53,106 bases of DNA from Deltaproteobacteria bacterium. Its GTDB lineage: Bacteria > Bdellovibrionota > Bacteriovoracia > Bacteriovoracales > Bacteriovoracaceae. The notes beneath the pieces were generated by a model, which made no database searches, was not told the origin of the DNA, and saw nothing but the letters and a program-made list of their open reading frames with translations. The stretch is from the NCBI GenBank assembly GCA_006226755.1, contig SBGE01000192.1, positions 1 through 53,106 of the forward strand, given 5' to 3'. The position numbers and the translations under genes are program-made. Shown piece after piece: positions 1 to 6,767 of this stretch; position 1 is the stretch's first letter, and each line of letters begins with the position of its first letter.

Positions 1-890
1 GATGAATTAATAATACTTCCTCTTTTTAGTAGAAATGAAAGCCTCCTGACTTCACTTTCTACTTCTTGCACTAAAGATTGATCATCTACCAGTAGAATAG
101 CAGAAGAGTCTGGTCCATGCTCCAGTTGGGCGAGAAGATCAGCTGCGATAAAGGTAGGATTAGCTTTTTTATCTGCTATGATAAGAACTTCGCTTGGGCC
201 AGCATCCATATCAGTATCAGCACCTTTTGAGTTATTACGAACAAACGCCTTTGCTCTATCCACATATTGGTTACCAGGTCCAAAAATCTTTTCTACCGCC
301 GGTATAGATTCTGTACCGAAGCCTAGAGCCGCTATACCTTGAGCACCACCTATGCAATAGGCTTCGTTAATTCCGCATAATTTAAAAGCTGCTAACAAAA
401 TAGGATTTACAGAATCCATAGATTTTGCTGGAGTAATAGCGACGATCTCTTTGACACCTGCTATCCTGGCGGGAATAGCAAGCATTAGAACTGTTGAGAC
501 GAGAGGTGCAGTTCCACCTGGAATATAAAGACCTACCCTCTTAAGTGGCTTCCAACTGGTTCCTAGCTCAACTCCCTGTTGATTAATTGTTTTTTCGTTT
601 TTCGGTAACTGAAGCGAATGGAATTTTTCAATGTTATCCTTTGCCATCATCAAGGCATTTAATTCTTCTCTAGAGAGCTTTTCAACGGCGTCAGAAATGA
701 GCTGTTCATCAATTCGAAACTGACTTCCTTGAAAACAATCATATTTTTTGGCGTACTCACTAACTGCAAGATCTCCCCTTTTGAGCACATCTAAACATAT
801 TTTTTCAACAGACTCAGACACTTCAGCTGAATTTAAGGGACGTCTGCAAAAATCTTGAGTATTACTATTTCTTAAATCAAACTTGTTCAT
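1..890 (-). CDS. hisD: Histidinol dehydrogenase, C-terminus cut by window edge
   Basis: Catalyses the last two oxidations of histidine synthesis, L-histidinol to L-histidine, with NAD and zinc in the cytoplasm. The ORF track misses it because the stop lies outside the window, but reading the minus strand from the ATG at 890 gives about 296 open codons. Family motifs are visible: VGLYIPGGTAPLVSTV, CGINEAYCIGGAQGIAAL, KIFGPGNQYVDRAK, DMDAGPSEVLIIAD and LLAQLEHGPDSSA. The ATG overlaps the hisG stop as ATGA, so translation is probably coupled to hisG. The family is usually about 430 residues, so roughly the last third is missing here. The identification is secure. Confidence 0.95.
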   Translation of the reverse strand, partial: MNKFDLRNSNTQDFCRRPLNSAEVSESVEKICLDVLKRGDLAVSEYAKKYDCFQGSQFRIDEQLISDAVEKLSREELNALMMAKDNIEKFHSLQLPKNEKTINQQGVELGTSWKPLKRVGLYIPGGTAPLVSTVLMLAIPARIAGVKEIVAITPAKSMDSVNPILLAAFKLCGINEAYCIGGAQGIAALGFGTESIPAVEKIFGPGNQYVDRAKAFVRNNSKGADTDMDAGPSEVLIIADKKANPTFIAADLLAQLEHGPDSSAILLVDDQSLVQEVESEVRRLSFLLKRGSIINS

Positions 891-1759
891 TCTAACACCT
901 TTTCTATGGGTGTGACCAAAATGGAACTTGCACCACTCGCTTTGAGCTTCTCGATAGTTGACCACATATTTTTGGATTCAATAACACCATGAATAGCCAC
1001 CTTTGTGGCATCTGTGGAAAGTTGAATTATTGAAGGTGCCTCCATTCCTGGTACAAGCTCAACAATTTCATCTATTTTAGAAACAGGAGCATTCATCATG
1101 AGGTAACGAGAATTCTTTGCCTTCAAACTGGACTCTATTCTAAGTTTCAATTTACTAACAGATTTATAGATGAATTCATCAACAGGTGTATTTTTTTGGA
1201 AGAGCACAACTTTCGATTCATATAATGTAGTATATTCAATCAAACCGTGTGCTTTGAGTGTTGAACCTGAAGAAACAATGTCGAAAACGCCATCACAGAT
1301 ATCTAAGATGGGCCCAACTTCAATAGAACCTGAAAGCTTAATAATTTTAACTTCGATACCTCTCTGTGCTAGTTCTCGCTCGAGAATTCGAGGATAACTA
1401 GTAGCAATGACTTTACCGTTAATATCATTAAAACTTTTTGGTAATTTATTTTCAGGGAAAGCCAAAGAGATACGACATTGACCATATGGAAGTGTTGTAA
1501 TCACTTTTATATCATCAGTCTCATAGTATTCATCAAGAATGTTTCTTCCAACAATTCCAAGATCGCACTTATTCATCTGTATGTACTTGGGAATATCTTG
1601 ATTCCTAAGATAAATAAGATCTAAGGGTTCATTAGTTGCCGGCGAAATTAACTTTCTAGATGAGAGTTGAAAGTTAAAACCACAATCAGAGAGTAGCTCA
1701 ATTGATTTCTCAGTTAACCTTCCACTTTTTTGTATAGCTATTTTTAATCTTTTTGACAT
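887..1759 (-). CDS. hisG: ATP phosphoribosyltransferase, long form
   Basis: Catalyses the committed step of histidine synthesis, joining ATP and PRPP, in the cytoplasm. At 290 residues it has the long HisG form: a catalytic part (KIAIQKSGRL, CDLGIVGRNIL, DGVFDIVSSGSTLKAHGL) and a C-terminal ACT-like regulatory domain (MEAPSIIQLS, SILVTPIEKVLE). It should therefore work without HisZ and be inhibited by histidine, as in known long HisG enzymes. The start is supported by the Shine-Dalgarno AAGGAG 6-7 bases upstream. It is the first structural gene after yerC, and a strong palindrome lies just upstream of its ribosome binding site. Its stop overlaps the hisD start by 4 nt. Confidence 0.96.
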   Translation of the reverse strand: MSKRLKIAIQKSGRLTEKSIELLSDCGFNFQLSSRKLISPATNEPLDLIYLRNQDIPKYIQMNKCDLGIVGRNILDEYYETDDIKVITTLPYGQCRISLAFPENKLPKSFNDINGKVIATSYPRILERELAQRGIEVKIIKLSGSIEVGPILDICDGVFDIVSSGSTLKAHGLIEYTTLYESKVVLFQKNTPVDEFIYKSVSKLKLRIESSLKAKNSRYLMMNAPVSKIDEIVELVPGMEAPSIIQLSTDATKVAIHGVIESKNMWSTIEKLKASGASSILVTPIEKVLE

Positions 1760-1776
1760 ATTTACTCCTTCTCTTT

Positions 1777-1802
1777 GTTTTAGCGTGCTAACACGCTAAA
1801 AC
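1777..1802. promoter_or_regulatory. Perfect 26-bp palindrome, probable YerC/HisR operator at hisG
   Basis: Two perfect 11-bp arms (GTTTTAGCGTG and its complement) flank a 4-bp centre, CTAA. It lies between yerC and hisG, about 18 bp upstream of the hisG ATG. No T-run follows either arm on either strand, which argues against an intrinsic terminator. Its core has the pattern TAGnnTn-4-nAnnCTA, the same as the palindrome upstream of yerC. TrpR-family repressors bind such palindromes, so YerC itself is the likely ligand (inference). Confidence 0.7.
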
Positions 1803-1810
1803 GCAAGAAG

Positions 1811-1837
1811 AATGTAAAAATAAACCACATATGTTAA
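1811..1837 (-). promoter_or_regulatory. Possible hisG promoter upstream of the palindrome
   Basis: On the minus strand TTAACA (1837-1832) and TACATT (1816-1811) are 15 bp apart, a short but usable sigma-70 spacing. The predicted start near 1804 puts the 26-bp palindrome right after the transcription start, where a bound repressor could block initiation or early elongation. The spacing is not ideal, so this is tentative. Confidence 0.35.
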
Positions 1838-1874
1838 TCAGAGGTTCGCCATCAAAAGTAAGGTACTGTAATTA

Positions 1875-2138
1875 CTAGGGTTTTAAATTAGACAAAGCTA
1901 CTTGATAGCCACTACCAGGGGCACTTAAACAGCGAGCGACTCGGGTGACGGTTGCAGTAGAGACTCCTGTTTTTTCTGATATTTCGCGATAAGACATCCC
2001 CTTATCCAGTAGTTGCACCACATTCCAGCGTTCTTTAAGGGATTCATATTCTTTGGGGGAAAGGAGATCATGAAGAAAATTTTTTAAGTTTTTTTCATCT
2101 TCAAGGGTCAATAATGCTTTCTCAAGGGAATGTTTCAT
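1875..2138 (-). CDS. yerC: TrpR-like regulator of the YerC/YecD family (HisR-type)
   Basis: An 87-residue DNA-binding protein of the TrpR superfamily. The helix-turn-helix reads GMSYREISEKTGVSTATVTR, and the C-terminal tail LSAPGSGYQVAL resembles the family ending GxGGYxLxL. Helices before it (SPKEYESLKERWNVVQLL) match the TrpR core. YerC homologues have been linked to regulation of histidine genes in Gram-positive bacteria, and here the gene stands directly upstream of hisG on the same strand. A second palindrome sits 5 bp upstream of its ATG, suggesting autoregulation. No Shine-Dalgarno is visible before this ATG. Family membership is clear; the histidine role is inferred from context. Confidence 0.85.
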   Translation of the reverse strand: MKHSLEKALLTLEDEKNLKNFLHDLLSPKEYESLKERWNVVQLLDKGMSYREISEKTGVSTATVTRVARCLSAPGSGYQVALSNLKP

Positions 2139-2143
2139 AAAAA

Positions 2144-2161
2144 TAGTCTATCAGTAGACTA
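2144..2161. promoter_or_regulatory. 18-bp palindrome upstream of yerC, probable autoregulatory operator
   Basis: TAGTCTA, four bases, then TAGACTA: a perfect 7-4-7 inverted repeat ending 5 bp before the yerC ATG. It matches the core of the hisG palindrome in arm length, spacing and the outer TAG...CTA bases. On the minus strand TTGTTC, 17 bp, TAGACT could be a promoter whose -10 lies inside the right arm, so binding would shut the promoter. That promoter is weak by sequence. Confidence 0.6.
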
Positions 2162-2340
2162 ATTTATGAACAAGTACCTAAGTCTTGTTATAACGAACAA
2201 CTTGTATTTCAACATCCAACAGGCAATCCTCTTCAAATTCTAGACACTCTTCTAGCTTCCTGTTTTTACACGAACTATTACTGATAATATTATCCTGGCA
2301 ACATTTCTCGAGTGTTAATATATCAATGCCTGGAGGAAAC

Positions 2341-2526
2341 ATGTTTAAATTTTTAAAATCTGATCCAATTAAAAAACTTGAAAAAGAATATTCAAGACTA
2401 ATGGAGCAAGCGGTAGAGGCCCAACGAAATGGAAACATTGAGCTCTACAGCAAATTGAGTTTTGAATCAGAAGAAATTTTGAAAAAGATTGATTTACACA
2501 TTAAGGACAAGAATGAAACCACTTAA
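2341..2526 (+). CDS. Small DUF6435-like protein
   Basis: A 61-residue hydrophilic protein beginning MFKFLKSDPIKKLEKEY and continuing with MEQAVEAQRNGNIELYSKLS. This layout (FxxxDPxKKLEKxY, then AQRNGxIxxYxxL) is that of DUF6435 proteins, whose function is unknown. The ORF track starts 5 codons earlier, but a strong GGAGGA lies 5 bases before the ATG at 2341, so that start is used. It is mainly helical with no signal peptide, hence probably cytoplasmic. It overlaps the DCC gene by 14 nt and heads a three-gene operon with DCC and SDR proteins. Confidence 0.75.
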   Translation: MFKFLKSDPIKKLEKEYSRLMEQAVEAQRNGNIELYSKLSFESEEILKKIDLHIKDKNETT

Positions 2527-2893
2527 AGTATTTTACGATGGAGCATGTGTCTTATGCTACAACGAAATCAATCATTATAAGCAAAAAGATGAATTAGATC
2601 TTTTGGAATTAATCGACATCTCTGCTGAAGATTTCAGAGCTGATTACTATGGACTCGATACGGAAAAAATCAATCTACACATGCACGTTATCGATTCCGA
2701 TGGGAAAATATTCACTGGTATAGATTCATTCATTGAAATTTGGAAGAGAATCCCCCCCTATAATCGACTTGTTCCTTTCTTTAAAAATTGCCTTCTTCGA
2801 ACTGGGTTAGATGTAGGCTACGAAGTTTTTGCTAAGTACATACGCCCACGACTGCCTAAAAGGGACTGTAAAAAAGGAGTTTGCACTGCATGA
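2513..2893 (+). CDS. DCC-family (DUF393) thiol-disulfide oxidoreductase-like protein
   Basis: A 126-residue protein with the family signature FYDGACVLC near the N-terminus, which supplies the DxxCxxC dicysteine, then HMHVIDSDGKIFTGIDSFIEIW and a C-terminal helical part. DCC proteins have a predicted thioredoxin-like fold and are thought to act in thiol redox chemistry; substrates are unknown. The start at ATG 2513 is preferred because the family begins just before KVFYDG; the longer track start adds eight unrelated residues. The stop overlaps the next gene as ATGA. The neighbouring SDR suggests a shared redox role, but nothing shows which one. Confidence 0.8.
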   Translation: MKPLKVFYDGACVLCYNEINHYKQKDELDLLELIDISAEDFRADYYGLDTEKINLHMHVIDSDGKIFTGIDSFIEIWKRIPPYNRLVPFFKNCLLRTGLDVGYEVFAKYIRPRLPKRDCKKGVCTA

Positions 2894-3615
2894 GTCTAAG
2901 TCACATAAACCGAGTATTAATTCTTGGAGATGGTGGGATTGGATATGCTCTAGCTGAAGAGATTAAGTCAAGAAACCCTAAGGCCCAAATACATATTTCC
3001 TCGAGAAGGATAAAGAAAAGCTCTTCTAAATTTAATTTACATTTTTTAGACCCATTGAAGGAGTCTTCATGGCAAAAATTTATTTTGGAATTGCGAGAGC
3101 AAACTACGACTCTTGACCTGGTTATTTCGACCTACGGTGTCTTACATAATCTTGAGGGCATTAAGCCTGAAAAGTCCCTACGAGAGATGGACATTGATAA
3201 AATGATCGAAGTATTTTCCATAAATGCTTTCACTGCTCCACTTGTAGCTAAAAATCTAGAGCCTTTTCTTAATTCTAGTAAAGAATCTCATCTCATTTTT
3301 TTGTCTGCGAAGGTAGGTAGCTTGCAGGATAACAGAATGGGAGGCTGGTATAGTTATAGGGCGTCGAAAGCCGCTCTAAACATGTTTATGAAGAATATCT
3401 CCATAGAATTTTCTAGAAAGAATCTTAAAACTAAGGTTTTTTCAATACATCCTGGAACAACAGTGACCAAACTTTCCGAACCATTCCTAAAGAGCTCTAA
3501 TCTCAAAATTTGGTCATCTGAAGAAACCGCAAAGCATATTTTAAACACAATCTATTCTACAAACTCAAGTACAGGTAGTTTTCTTAACTGGAACGGAGAA
3601 ATTCTTCCTTGGTAA
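2890..3615 (+). CDS. Short-chain dehydrogenase/reductase (C-factor-like)
   Basis: A 241-residue Rossmann-fold NAD(P)-dependent oxidoreductase. The cofactor loop is ILGDGGIGYALAEEI, a variant of TGxxxGxG, followed by ISTYGVLHN in place of NNAG, and the catalytic YRASK with the preceding serine in LSAKVGS. The start is ATG 2890, with AAAGGAG upstream and ATGA overlap with the DCC gene; the TTG at 2881 in the track is less likely. Length and motifs resemble the cell-cell signalling C-factor/CsgA-like SDR group, but the substrate cannot be predicted. It is the last gene of the operon and converges on cvfB. Confidence 0.82.
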   Translation: MSLSHINRVLILGDGGIGYALAEEIKSRNPKAQIHISSRRIKKSSSKFNLHFLDPLKESSWQKFILELREQTTTLDLVISTYGVLHNLEGIKPEKSLREMDIDKMIEVFSINAFTAPLVAKNLEPFLNSSKESHLIFLSAKVGSLQDNRMGGWYSYRASKAALNMFMKNISIEFSRKNLKTKVFSIHPGTTVTKLSEPFLKSSNLKIWSSEETAKHILNTIYSTNSSTGSFLNWNGEILPW

Positions 3616-3660
3616 TCTAGCGACCATTATTCGACAATGCTAACAATTAAACTTTGATAA

Positions 3661-4527
3661 TTAATTGATTAGCTTGATTCCCTTGTTCGGCCCTTTAAGA
3701 ATCTCGATTTTCTTATCCTTAAAAAGCATTCCAATAGCAGATTTGAAGGTATTTTTGCTCATAGAAAGAGCCCGTTTAATTTCTTCTGGTGAACTTTTAT
3801 CATGCAGGTCACATTGCCCACCACTGTCTTTCAAATATTGAAGAACTTTTTCTTTAGAATCCTCAAGGTTTTGGACTCCATGGGCCTGAAGAGCGACATC
3901 GACAAGACCATCTGTTCGTATCTTCTTCACAATCCCTTCATATGGTCTATTCAAAAGAATCTCTTGGAAGATCTCATTGTTGTAGATCATTCCAACAAAT
4001 CTCTTATTGATAACAACTTTGTACCCTAGATCAGTGATCTTCACTGGTACAACTGTTACTTTGTCTTTTTCTTCAAAATCAAAAACCGAACTTTCAATAT
4101 ATTTGCCGAGTTTGGTTGTTCCATAGACTCGATCTGTCCCTTCTTCAAGACAGACTCTGACCAGATAACGTTCGTGTTTTTTGACTTTTACTTTCTGTTC
4201 ATTACCAGGAACCAAAAGATCTTTATCTATTCCCCAATCAAAGAAAGCACCAAATTCTTCTACTGCAACGACACGCATATCTGCGTACTCTCCAACTTGA
4301 GCAAAGGGAGTCTCTGTCGTCGCGATTAATTTATCTTTAGTATCCACATAAACGAAAACCGTGATTTCCTGCCCTCTTCTAACCTTCAAATGGGTCAATG
4401 ATGGAGGCAAAAAGACTTCCTCTTCTTCATCATAATCGTCGATATCGACATCCGTAGAAACTAAATAGAAACCATGTTTGGTTTCTCTGGCGACGATCAT
4501 TCTATTTATTTTGCCTATTTCAATCAC
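3661..4527 (-). CDS. cvfB: S1-like RNA-binding protein, CvfB/YitL family
   Basis: A 288-residue protein built of S1-type OB folds and a C-terminal winged helix, typical of CvfB, an RNA-binding regulator of virulence and mRNA turnover in Firmicutes. Visible elements are MIVARETKHGFYL, EVFLPPSLTHLKVRRGQ, EEFGAFFDWGIDKDLLVP, GYKVVINKRFVGMIYNNE, RPYEGIVKKIRTDGLVDV and the C-terminal SPEEIKRALSMSKNTFKSAI. The track starts at 4584, but those 19 residues are not family-like and have no ribosome binding site. The GTG at 4527, preceded by GGAAAT and followed by IEIGKIN, matches usual family starts. It lies about 100 nt downstream of the tRNA on the same strand and may share its transcript. Confidence 0.82.
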   Translation of the reverse strand: MIEIGKINRMIVARETKHGFYLVSTDVDIDDYDEEEEVFLPPSLTHLKVRRGQEITVFVYVDTKDKLIATTETPFAQVGEYADMRVVAVEEFGAFFDWGIDKDLLVPGNEQKVKVKKHERYLVRVCLEEGTDRVYGTTKLGKYIESSVFDFEEKDKVTVVPVKITDLGYKVVINKRFVGMIYNNEIFQEILLNRPYEGIVKKIRTDGLVDVALQAHGVQNLEDSKEKVLQYLKDSGGQCDLHDKSSPEEIKRALSMSKNTFKSAIGMLFKDKKIEILKGPNKGIKLIN

Positions 4528-4628
4528 ATTATTTCCGTTTTTGAAGATGAAGATGACTTGTACCTCAATGACGCTACAATTCATAGAGATCGACTGTATA
4601 AATGTATGGGGGCTTATTAAGATTTAAA

Positions 4629-4713
4629 TGGTGCTCGGGACTGGACTTGAACCAGCACGTCTTGCGACACACGCCCCTCAAGCGTGCGTGTCTACCAATT
4701 CCACCACCCGAGC
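4629..4713 (-). tRNA. tRNA-Leu, anticodon GAG, CCA encoded
   Basis: The minus strand folds as a class II tRNA: acceptor GCTCGGG pairing with CCCGAGC, D-arm with GGTAGAC, anticodon stem GCACGC/GCGTGT with loop TTGAGGG giving GAG, a long variable arm (TGTCGCAAGACG) and T-loop TTCAAGT. The discriminator base is A, and the CCA end is encoded at 4631-4629. It reads CUC/CUU leucine codons. It has its own promoter. Confidence 0.96.
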
Positions 4714-4746
4714 ACGGATTGAAGAAAAGTCTTCAGTAGGCCATGA

Positions 4747-4775
4747 ATATTACTGACCTATCCTCAATTTGTGAA
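4747..4775 (-). promoter_or_regulatory. Sigma-70 promoter of tRNA-Leu
   Basis: The minus strand shows TTCACA (4775-4770), a 17-bp spacer and TAATAT (4752-4747), predicting a start near 4740 and a 27-nt leader before the mature tRNA 5' end. The -35 box matches 5 of 6 consensus bases and the spacing is optimal. Confidence 0.65.
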
Positions 4776-4810
4776 GTGATTTTCTAGCTAAAATTTAAGA
4801 GAATTATGAC

Positions 4811-5143
4811 TTAGCGTTTCTTAGGAAGATACAGCTCAATCTCATCGAGAAGATACTTCATTCGCATAGAGGTCTCTTCTAGAAGGTTCATCTGATCTCT
4901 CAGAAGCTCATTTTGATGCTGGTTTTTCTTGAGTATATCCTCGACCATCAAGGCCTCGGCCTGCATAGCATTTTCGTAGATATCATCATCGTCTTCAAAG
5001 TCTTCATCTTGGAAATGGGAAAATTCTAAAAGCAGTTCCTCTAGTGGATCTTCAATACTCAATTCTTCGACGGGAAAGTTCTTGCTGGCAGGAAACATCA
5101 CTAGCAGGTTGTCGTCAGTCAATTTTTGTTTTTCTTTATTCAC
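4811..5143 (-). CDS. Hypothetical acidic protein with C-terminal coiled coil
   Basis: A 110-residue protein I do not recognise. The middle is very acidic (QDEDFEDDDDIYENAMQ), and residues about 65-105 form a likely amphipathic helix or coiled coil (LRDQMNLLEETSMRMKYLL) ending in a basic PKKR. There is no signal peptide or membrane segment. It lies alone between the tRNA promoter and the divergent small cysteine protein. It could be a small adaptor or scaffold protein, but nothing in the sequence shows a partner. The opposite-strand ORF across its start is treated as a shadow. Confidence 0.6.
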   Translation of the reverse strand: MNKEKQKLTDDNLLVMFPASKNFPVEELSIEDPLEELLLEFSHFQDEDFEDDDDIYENAMQAEALMVEDILKKNQHQNELLRDQMNLLEETSMRMKYLLDEIELYLPKKR

Positions 5144-5356
5144 CGAAATTCCAAGTTGTTAAAATCATGGACACCATGTCCTTGTACAATCTATTTGCAC
5201 TCTTTATGCCAACTAACCTACCTAAAAATCCTCGTAAATTCAAAAGCTTATATGTAGTTCTTACATACCCCTCTGACAGGAATCCATCTGGCCGTAAAAA
5301 AATTGGGCAATATTTCCCTCCTAAAACCGGAGACTTGGACTTGATAAAATGAGTTT

Positions 5357-5581
5357 ATGAGCGAAAAAGTGAATTGCCTCAAATGTAAGTACTATCACAA
5401 TACCTGGGACCCCAAGGCCCCACGTGGGTGCTCGCTGTTTCGCTTCAAAGGCCCACAATTCCCTTCTCTGGCAGTTAAAAGAGAGACTGGAGATGAATGT
5501 AAGGGATTCGTGCCAAACGGCAGAGAGGCAAAAAAACAGGCCAAGGACAAGCTAGATTTGAACCGAGACGACCTCTGGTAA
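5357..5581 (+). CDS. Small four-cysteine protein, possible zinc ribbon
   Basis: A 74-residue protein with cysteines in the pattern CLKCKYY...RGCSLF...DECKGF. Two pairs about 30 residues apart could bind one zinc or Fe-S site. The C-terminal third is charged (REAKKQAKDKLDLNRDDLW). The composition and cysteine layout look like a real gene rather than a shadow of mnmA, with which it overlaps tail to tail by 30 nt. The ribosome binding site is weak (GAG six bases before ATG). Function unknown. Similar small CxxC proteins occur as uncharacterised proteins in proteobacteria. Confidence 0.65.
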   Translation: MSEKVNCLKCKYYHNTWDPKAPRGCSLFRFKGPQFPSLAVKRETGDECKGFVPNGREAKKQAKDKLDLNRDDLW

Positions 5582-6721
5582 ATCAAGACCTCTTTCATAA
5601 TAAGTAGCTCCACCTCTTTCAATCATCCCCCCACCCAGACAAATACTGTCTTTATAAAAGACAACAGATTGTCTCAAAGTGACGGCCCTTTGAGGTTCGT
5701 CAAATACGACATGGGCGATACCATTTTCGATGGATTGAATAGTGCAGTCCTGGTCTTTTTGACGGTAGCGAATTTTGGCCTTGCATCTAAAGGGGGTTTT
5801 AAAAGGGACTACTTCTTCCACCCAAGATAGCTCATTGGCCCAAAGTTCATCTCTATATAGAGCTGGATGTTTCTCACCTCGCTCAACATAAACAGTATTG
5901 GTTTCCACATCTTTATCAACTACAAACCACGGCTCTCCTGGTCCACCCAGACCTAAACCTTTCCGTTGGCCGATGGTATAAAAAGAAACACCAGAATGTT
6001 CACCAACAACCTCGCCATTCAAAAGCTTAAATGGTCCATTTTCAAATGTGATGTAATTTGAGAGGAAGTTTTTGAAATTTCTCTCCCCGATAAAGCAGAT
6101 TCCGGTGGAGTCTTTTTTATTTTTGGTAGAGAGGTCATATTTTTCGGCCAGTCGTCTGACTTCCGCCTTAGGAAGATGTCCAATTGGAAAGAGCACTTTC
6201 TTTAAAATTTCACTTTTGTTGGTATAGAGAAAATAGGTTTGATCTTTACCGGGATCATTTCCTTTGACCAATTGATGGACACCATTCAAAAGCATATTCT
6301 GACAATAGTGACCTGTGGCCAGGTAATCTGCTCCAAGCTCCAATGCCTTATCCATGAAAACTTTGAATTTAATCTCTCTATTGCACAGAATATCTGGATT
6401 TGGAGTGTGTCCGGCCTTATATTCTTCAACAAAATGTTTGAAGACGTTTTCACGATATTCCTCAACAAACTCTACTGAATAATAAGGAATATCGAGTTTC
6501 TCACAAACCTTGACCACATCTTCATATTCTTTGGAGGCCTGACAAACGCCATTTTCATCTGTTTCTTCCCAGTTCTTCATGAACATGCCGATGACGTTGT
6601 AACCTTGTTCTTTGAGAACTGCTGCAGTGACAGAGGAATCCACCCCACCAGACATGCCGACGATGACAGTGGCCCCGACTTCTGGGGCAAAGGGAATAAG
6701 TGAATCCGACCATTTACTCAT
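5552..6721 (-). CDS. mnmA: tRNA-specific 2-thiouridylase
   Basis: Adds sulfur to U34 of tRNA-Lys, -Glu and -Gln, after adenylating the base with ATP. The 389-residue protein carries the intact PP-loop SGGVDSS (about 24-30), the catalytic cysteine in NPDILCNREIKF (C113), the tRNA/ATP motif GNDPGKDQTYFLY, the persulfide cysteine in STGICFIGE (C209) and the PRC-barrel part beginning FYTIGQRKGLGLGG. It ends normally with SICLGGGMIE plus a short tail. This is the functional copy; a divergent paralogue lies two genes upstream at 7888-9219. Its 3' end overlaps the convergent cysteine-protein gene by 30 nt. AAGG precedes the ATG. Confidence 0.95.
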   Translation of the reverse strand: MSKWSDSLIPFAPEVGATVIVGMSGGVDSSVTAAVLKEQGYNVIGMFMKNWEETDENGVCQASKEYEDVVKVCEKLDIPYYSVEFVEEYRENVFKHFVEEYKAGHTPNPDILCNREIKFKVFMDKALELGADYLATGHYCQNMLLNGVHQLVKGNDPGKDQTYFLYTNKSEILKKVLFPIGHLPKAEVRRLAEKYDLSTKNKKDSTGICFIGERNFKNFLSNYITFENGPFKLLNGEVVGEHSGVSFYTIGQRKGLGLGGPGEPWFVVDKDVETNTVYVERGEKHPALYRDELWANELSWVEEVVPFKTPFRCKAKIRYRQKDQDCTIQSIENGIAHVVFDEPQRAVTLRQSVVFYKDSICLGGGMIERGGATYYERGLDLPEVVSVQI

Positions 6722-6727
6722 GGCCTT

Positions 6728-6756
6728 GATATAGCAAGAAATCCTTTATGGGACAA
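6728..6756 (-). promoter_or_regulatory. Candidate mnmA promoter very close to the ATG
   Basis: The minus strand reads TTGTCC (6756-6751), 17 bp, TATATC (6733-6728). The expected start is at or next to the A of the mnmA ATG (6721), so a transcript from here would be nearly leaderless and would lack the AAGG. Each box matches 4 of 6 consensus bases, so this is only a candidate. Confidence 0.35.
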
Positions 6757-6767
6757 GCGGACAGGTC

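Noticed and set aside
1777-1802. Reading the hisG palindrome as an intrinsic terminator for yerC
   Set aside because: No T-run follows the stem on either strand, and its core matches the palindrome upstream of yerC, which fits an operator better.
2178-2438. Minus-strand 86-residue ORF across the DUF6435-like gene start
   Set aside because: It overlaps the well-supported plus-strand gene with a clear GGAGGA, has no family motif, and its cysteine-rich protein looks random.
5044-5352. Plus-strand 102-residue ORF opposite the acidic hypothetical gene
   Set aside because: Its first third is antisense to 4811-5143, it shows no Shine-Dalgarno or family motif, and it abuts the cysteine-protein gene; most likely chance.
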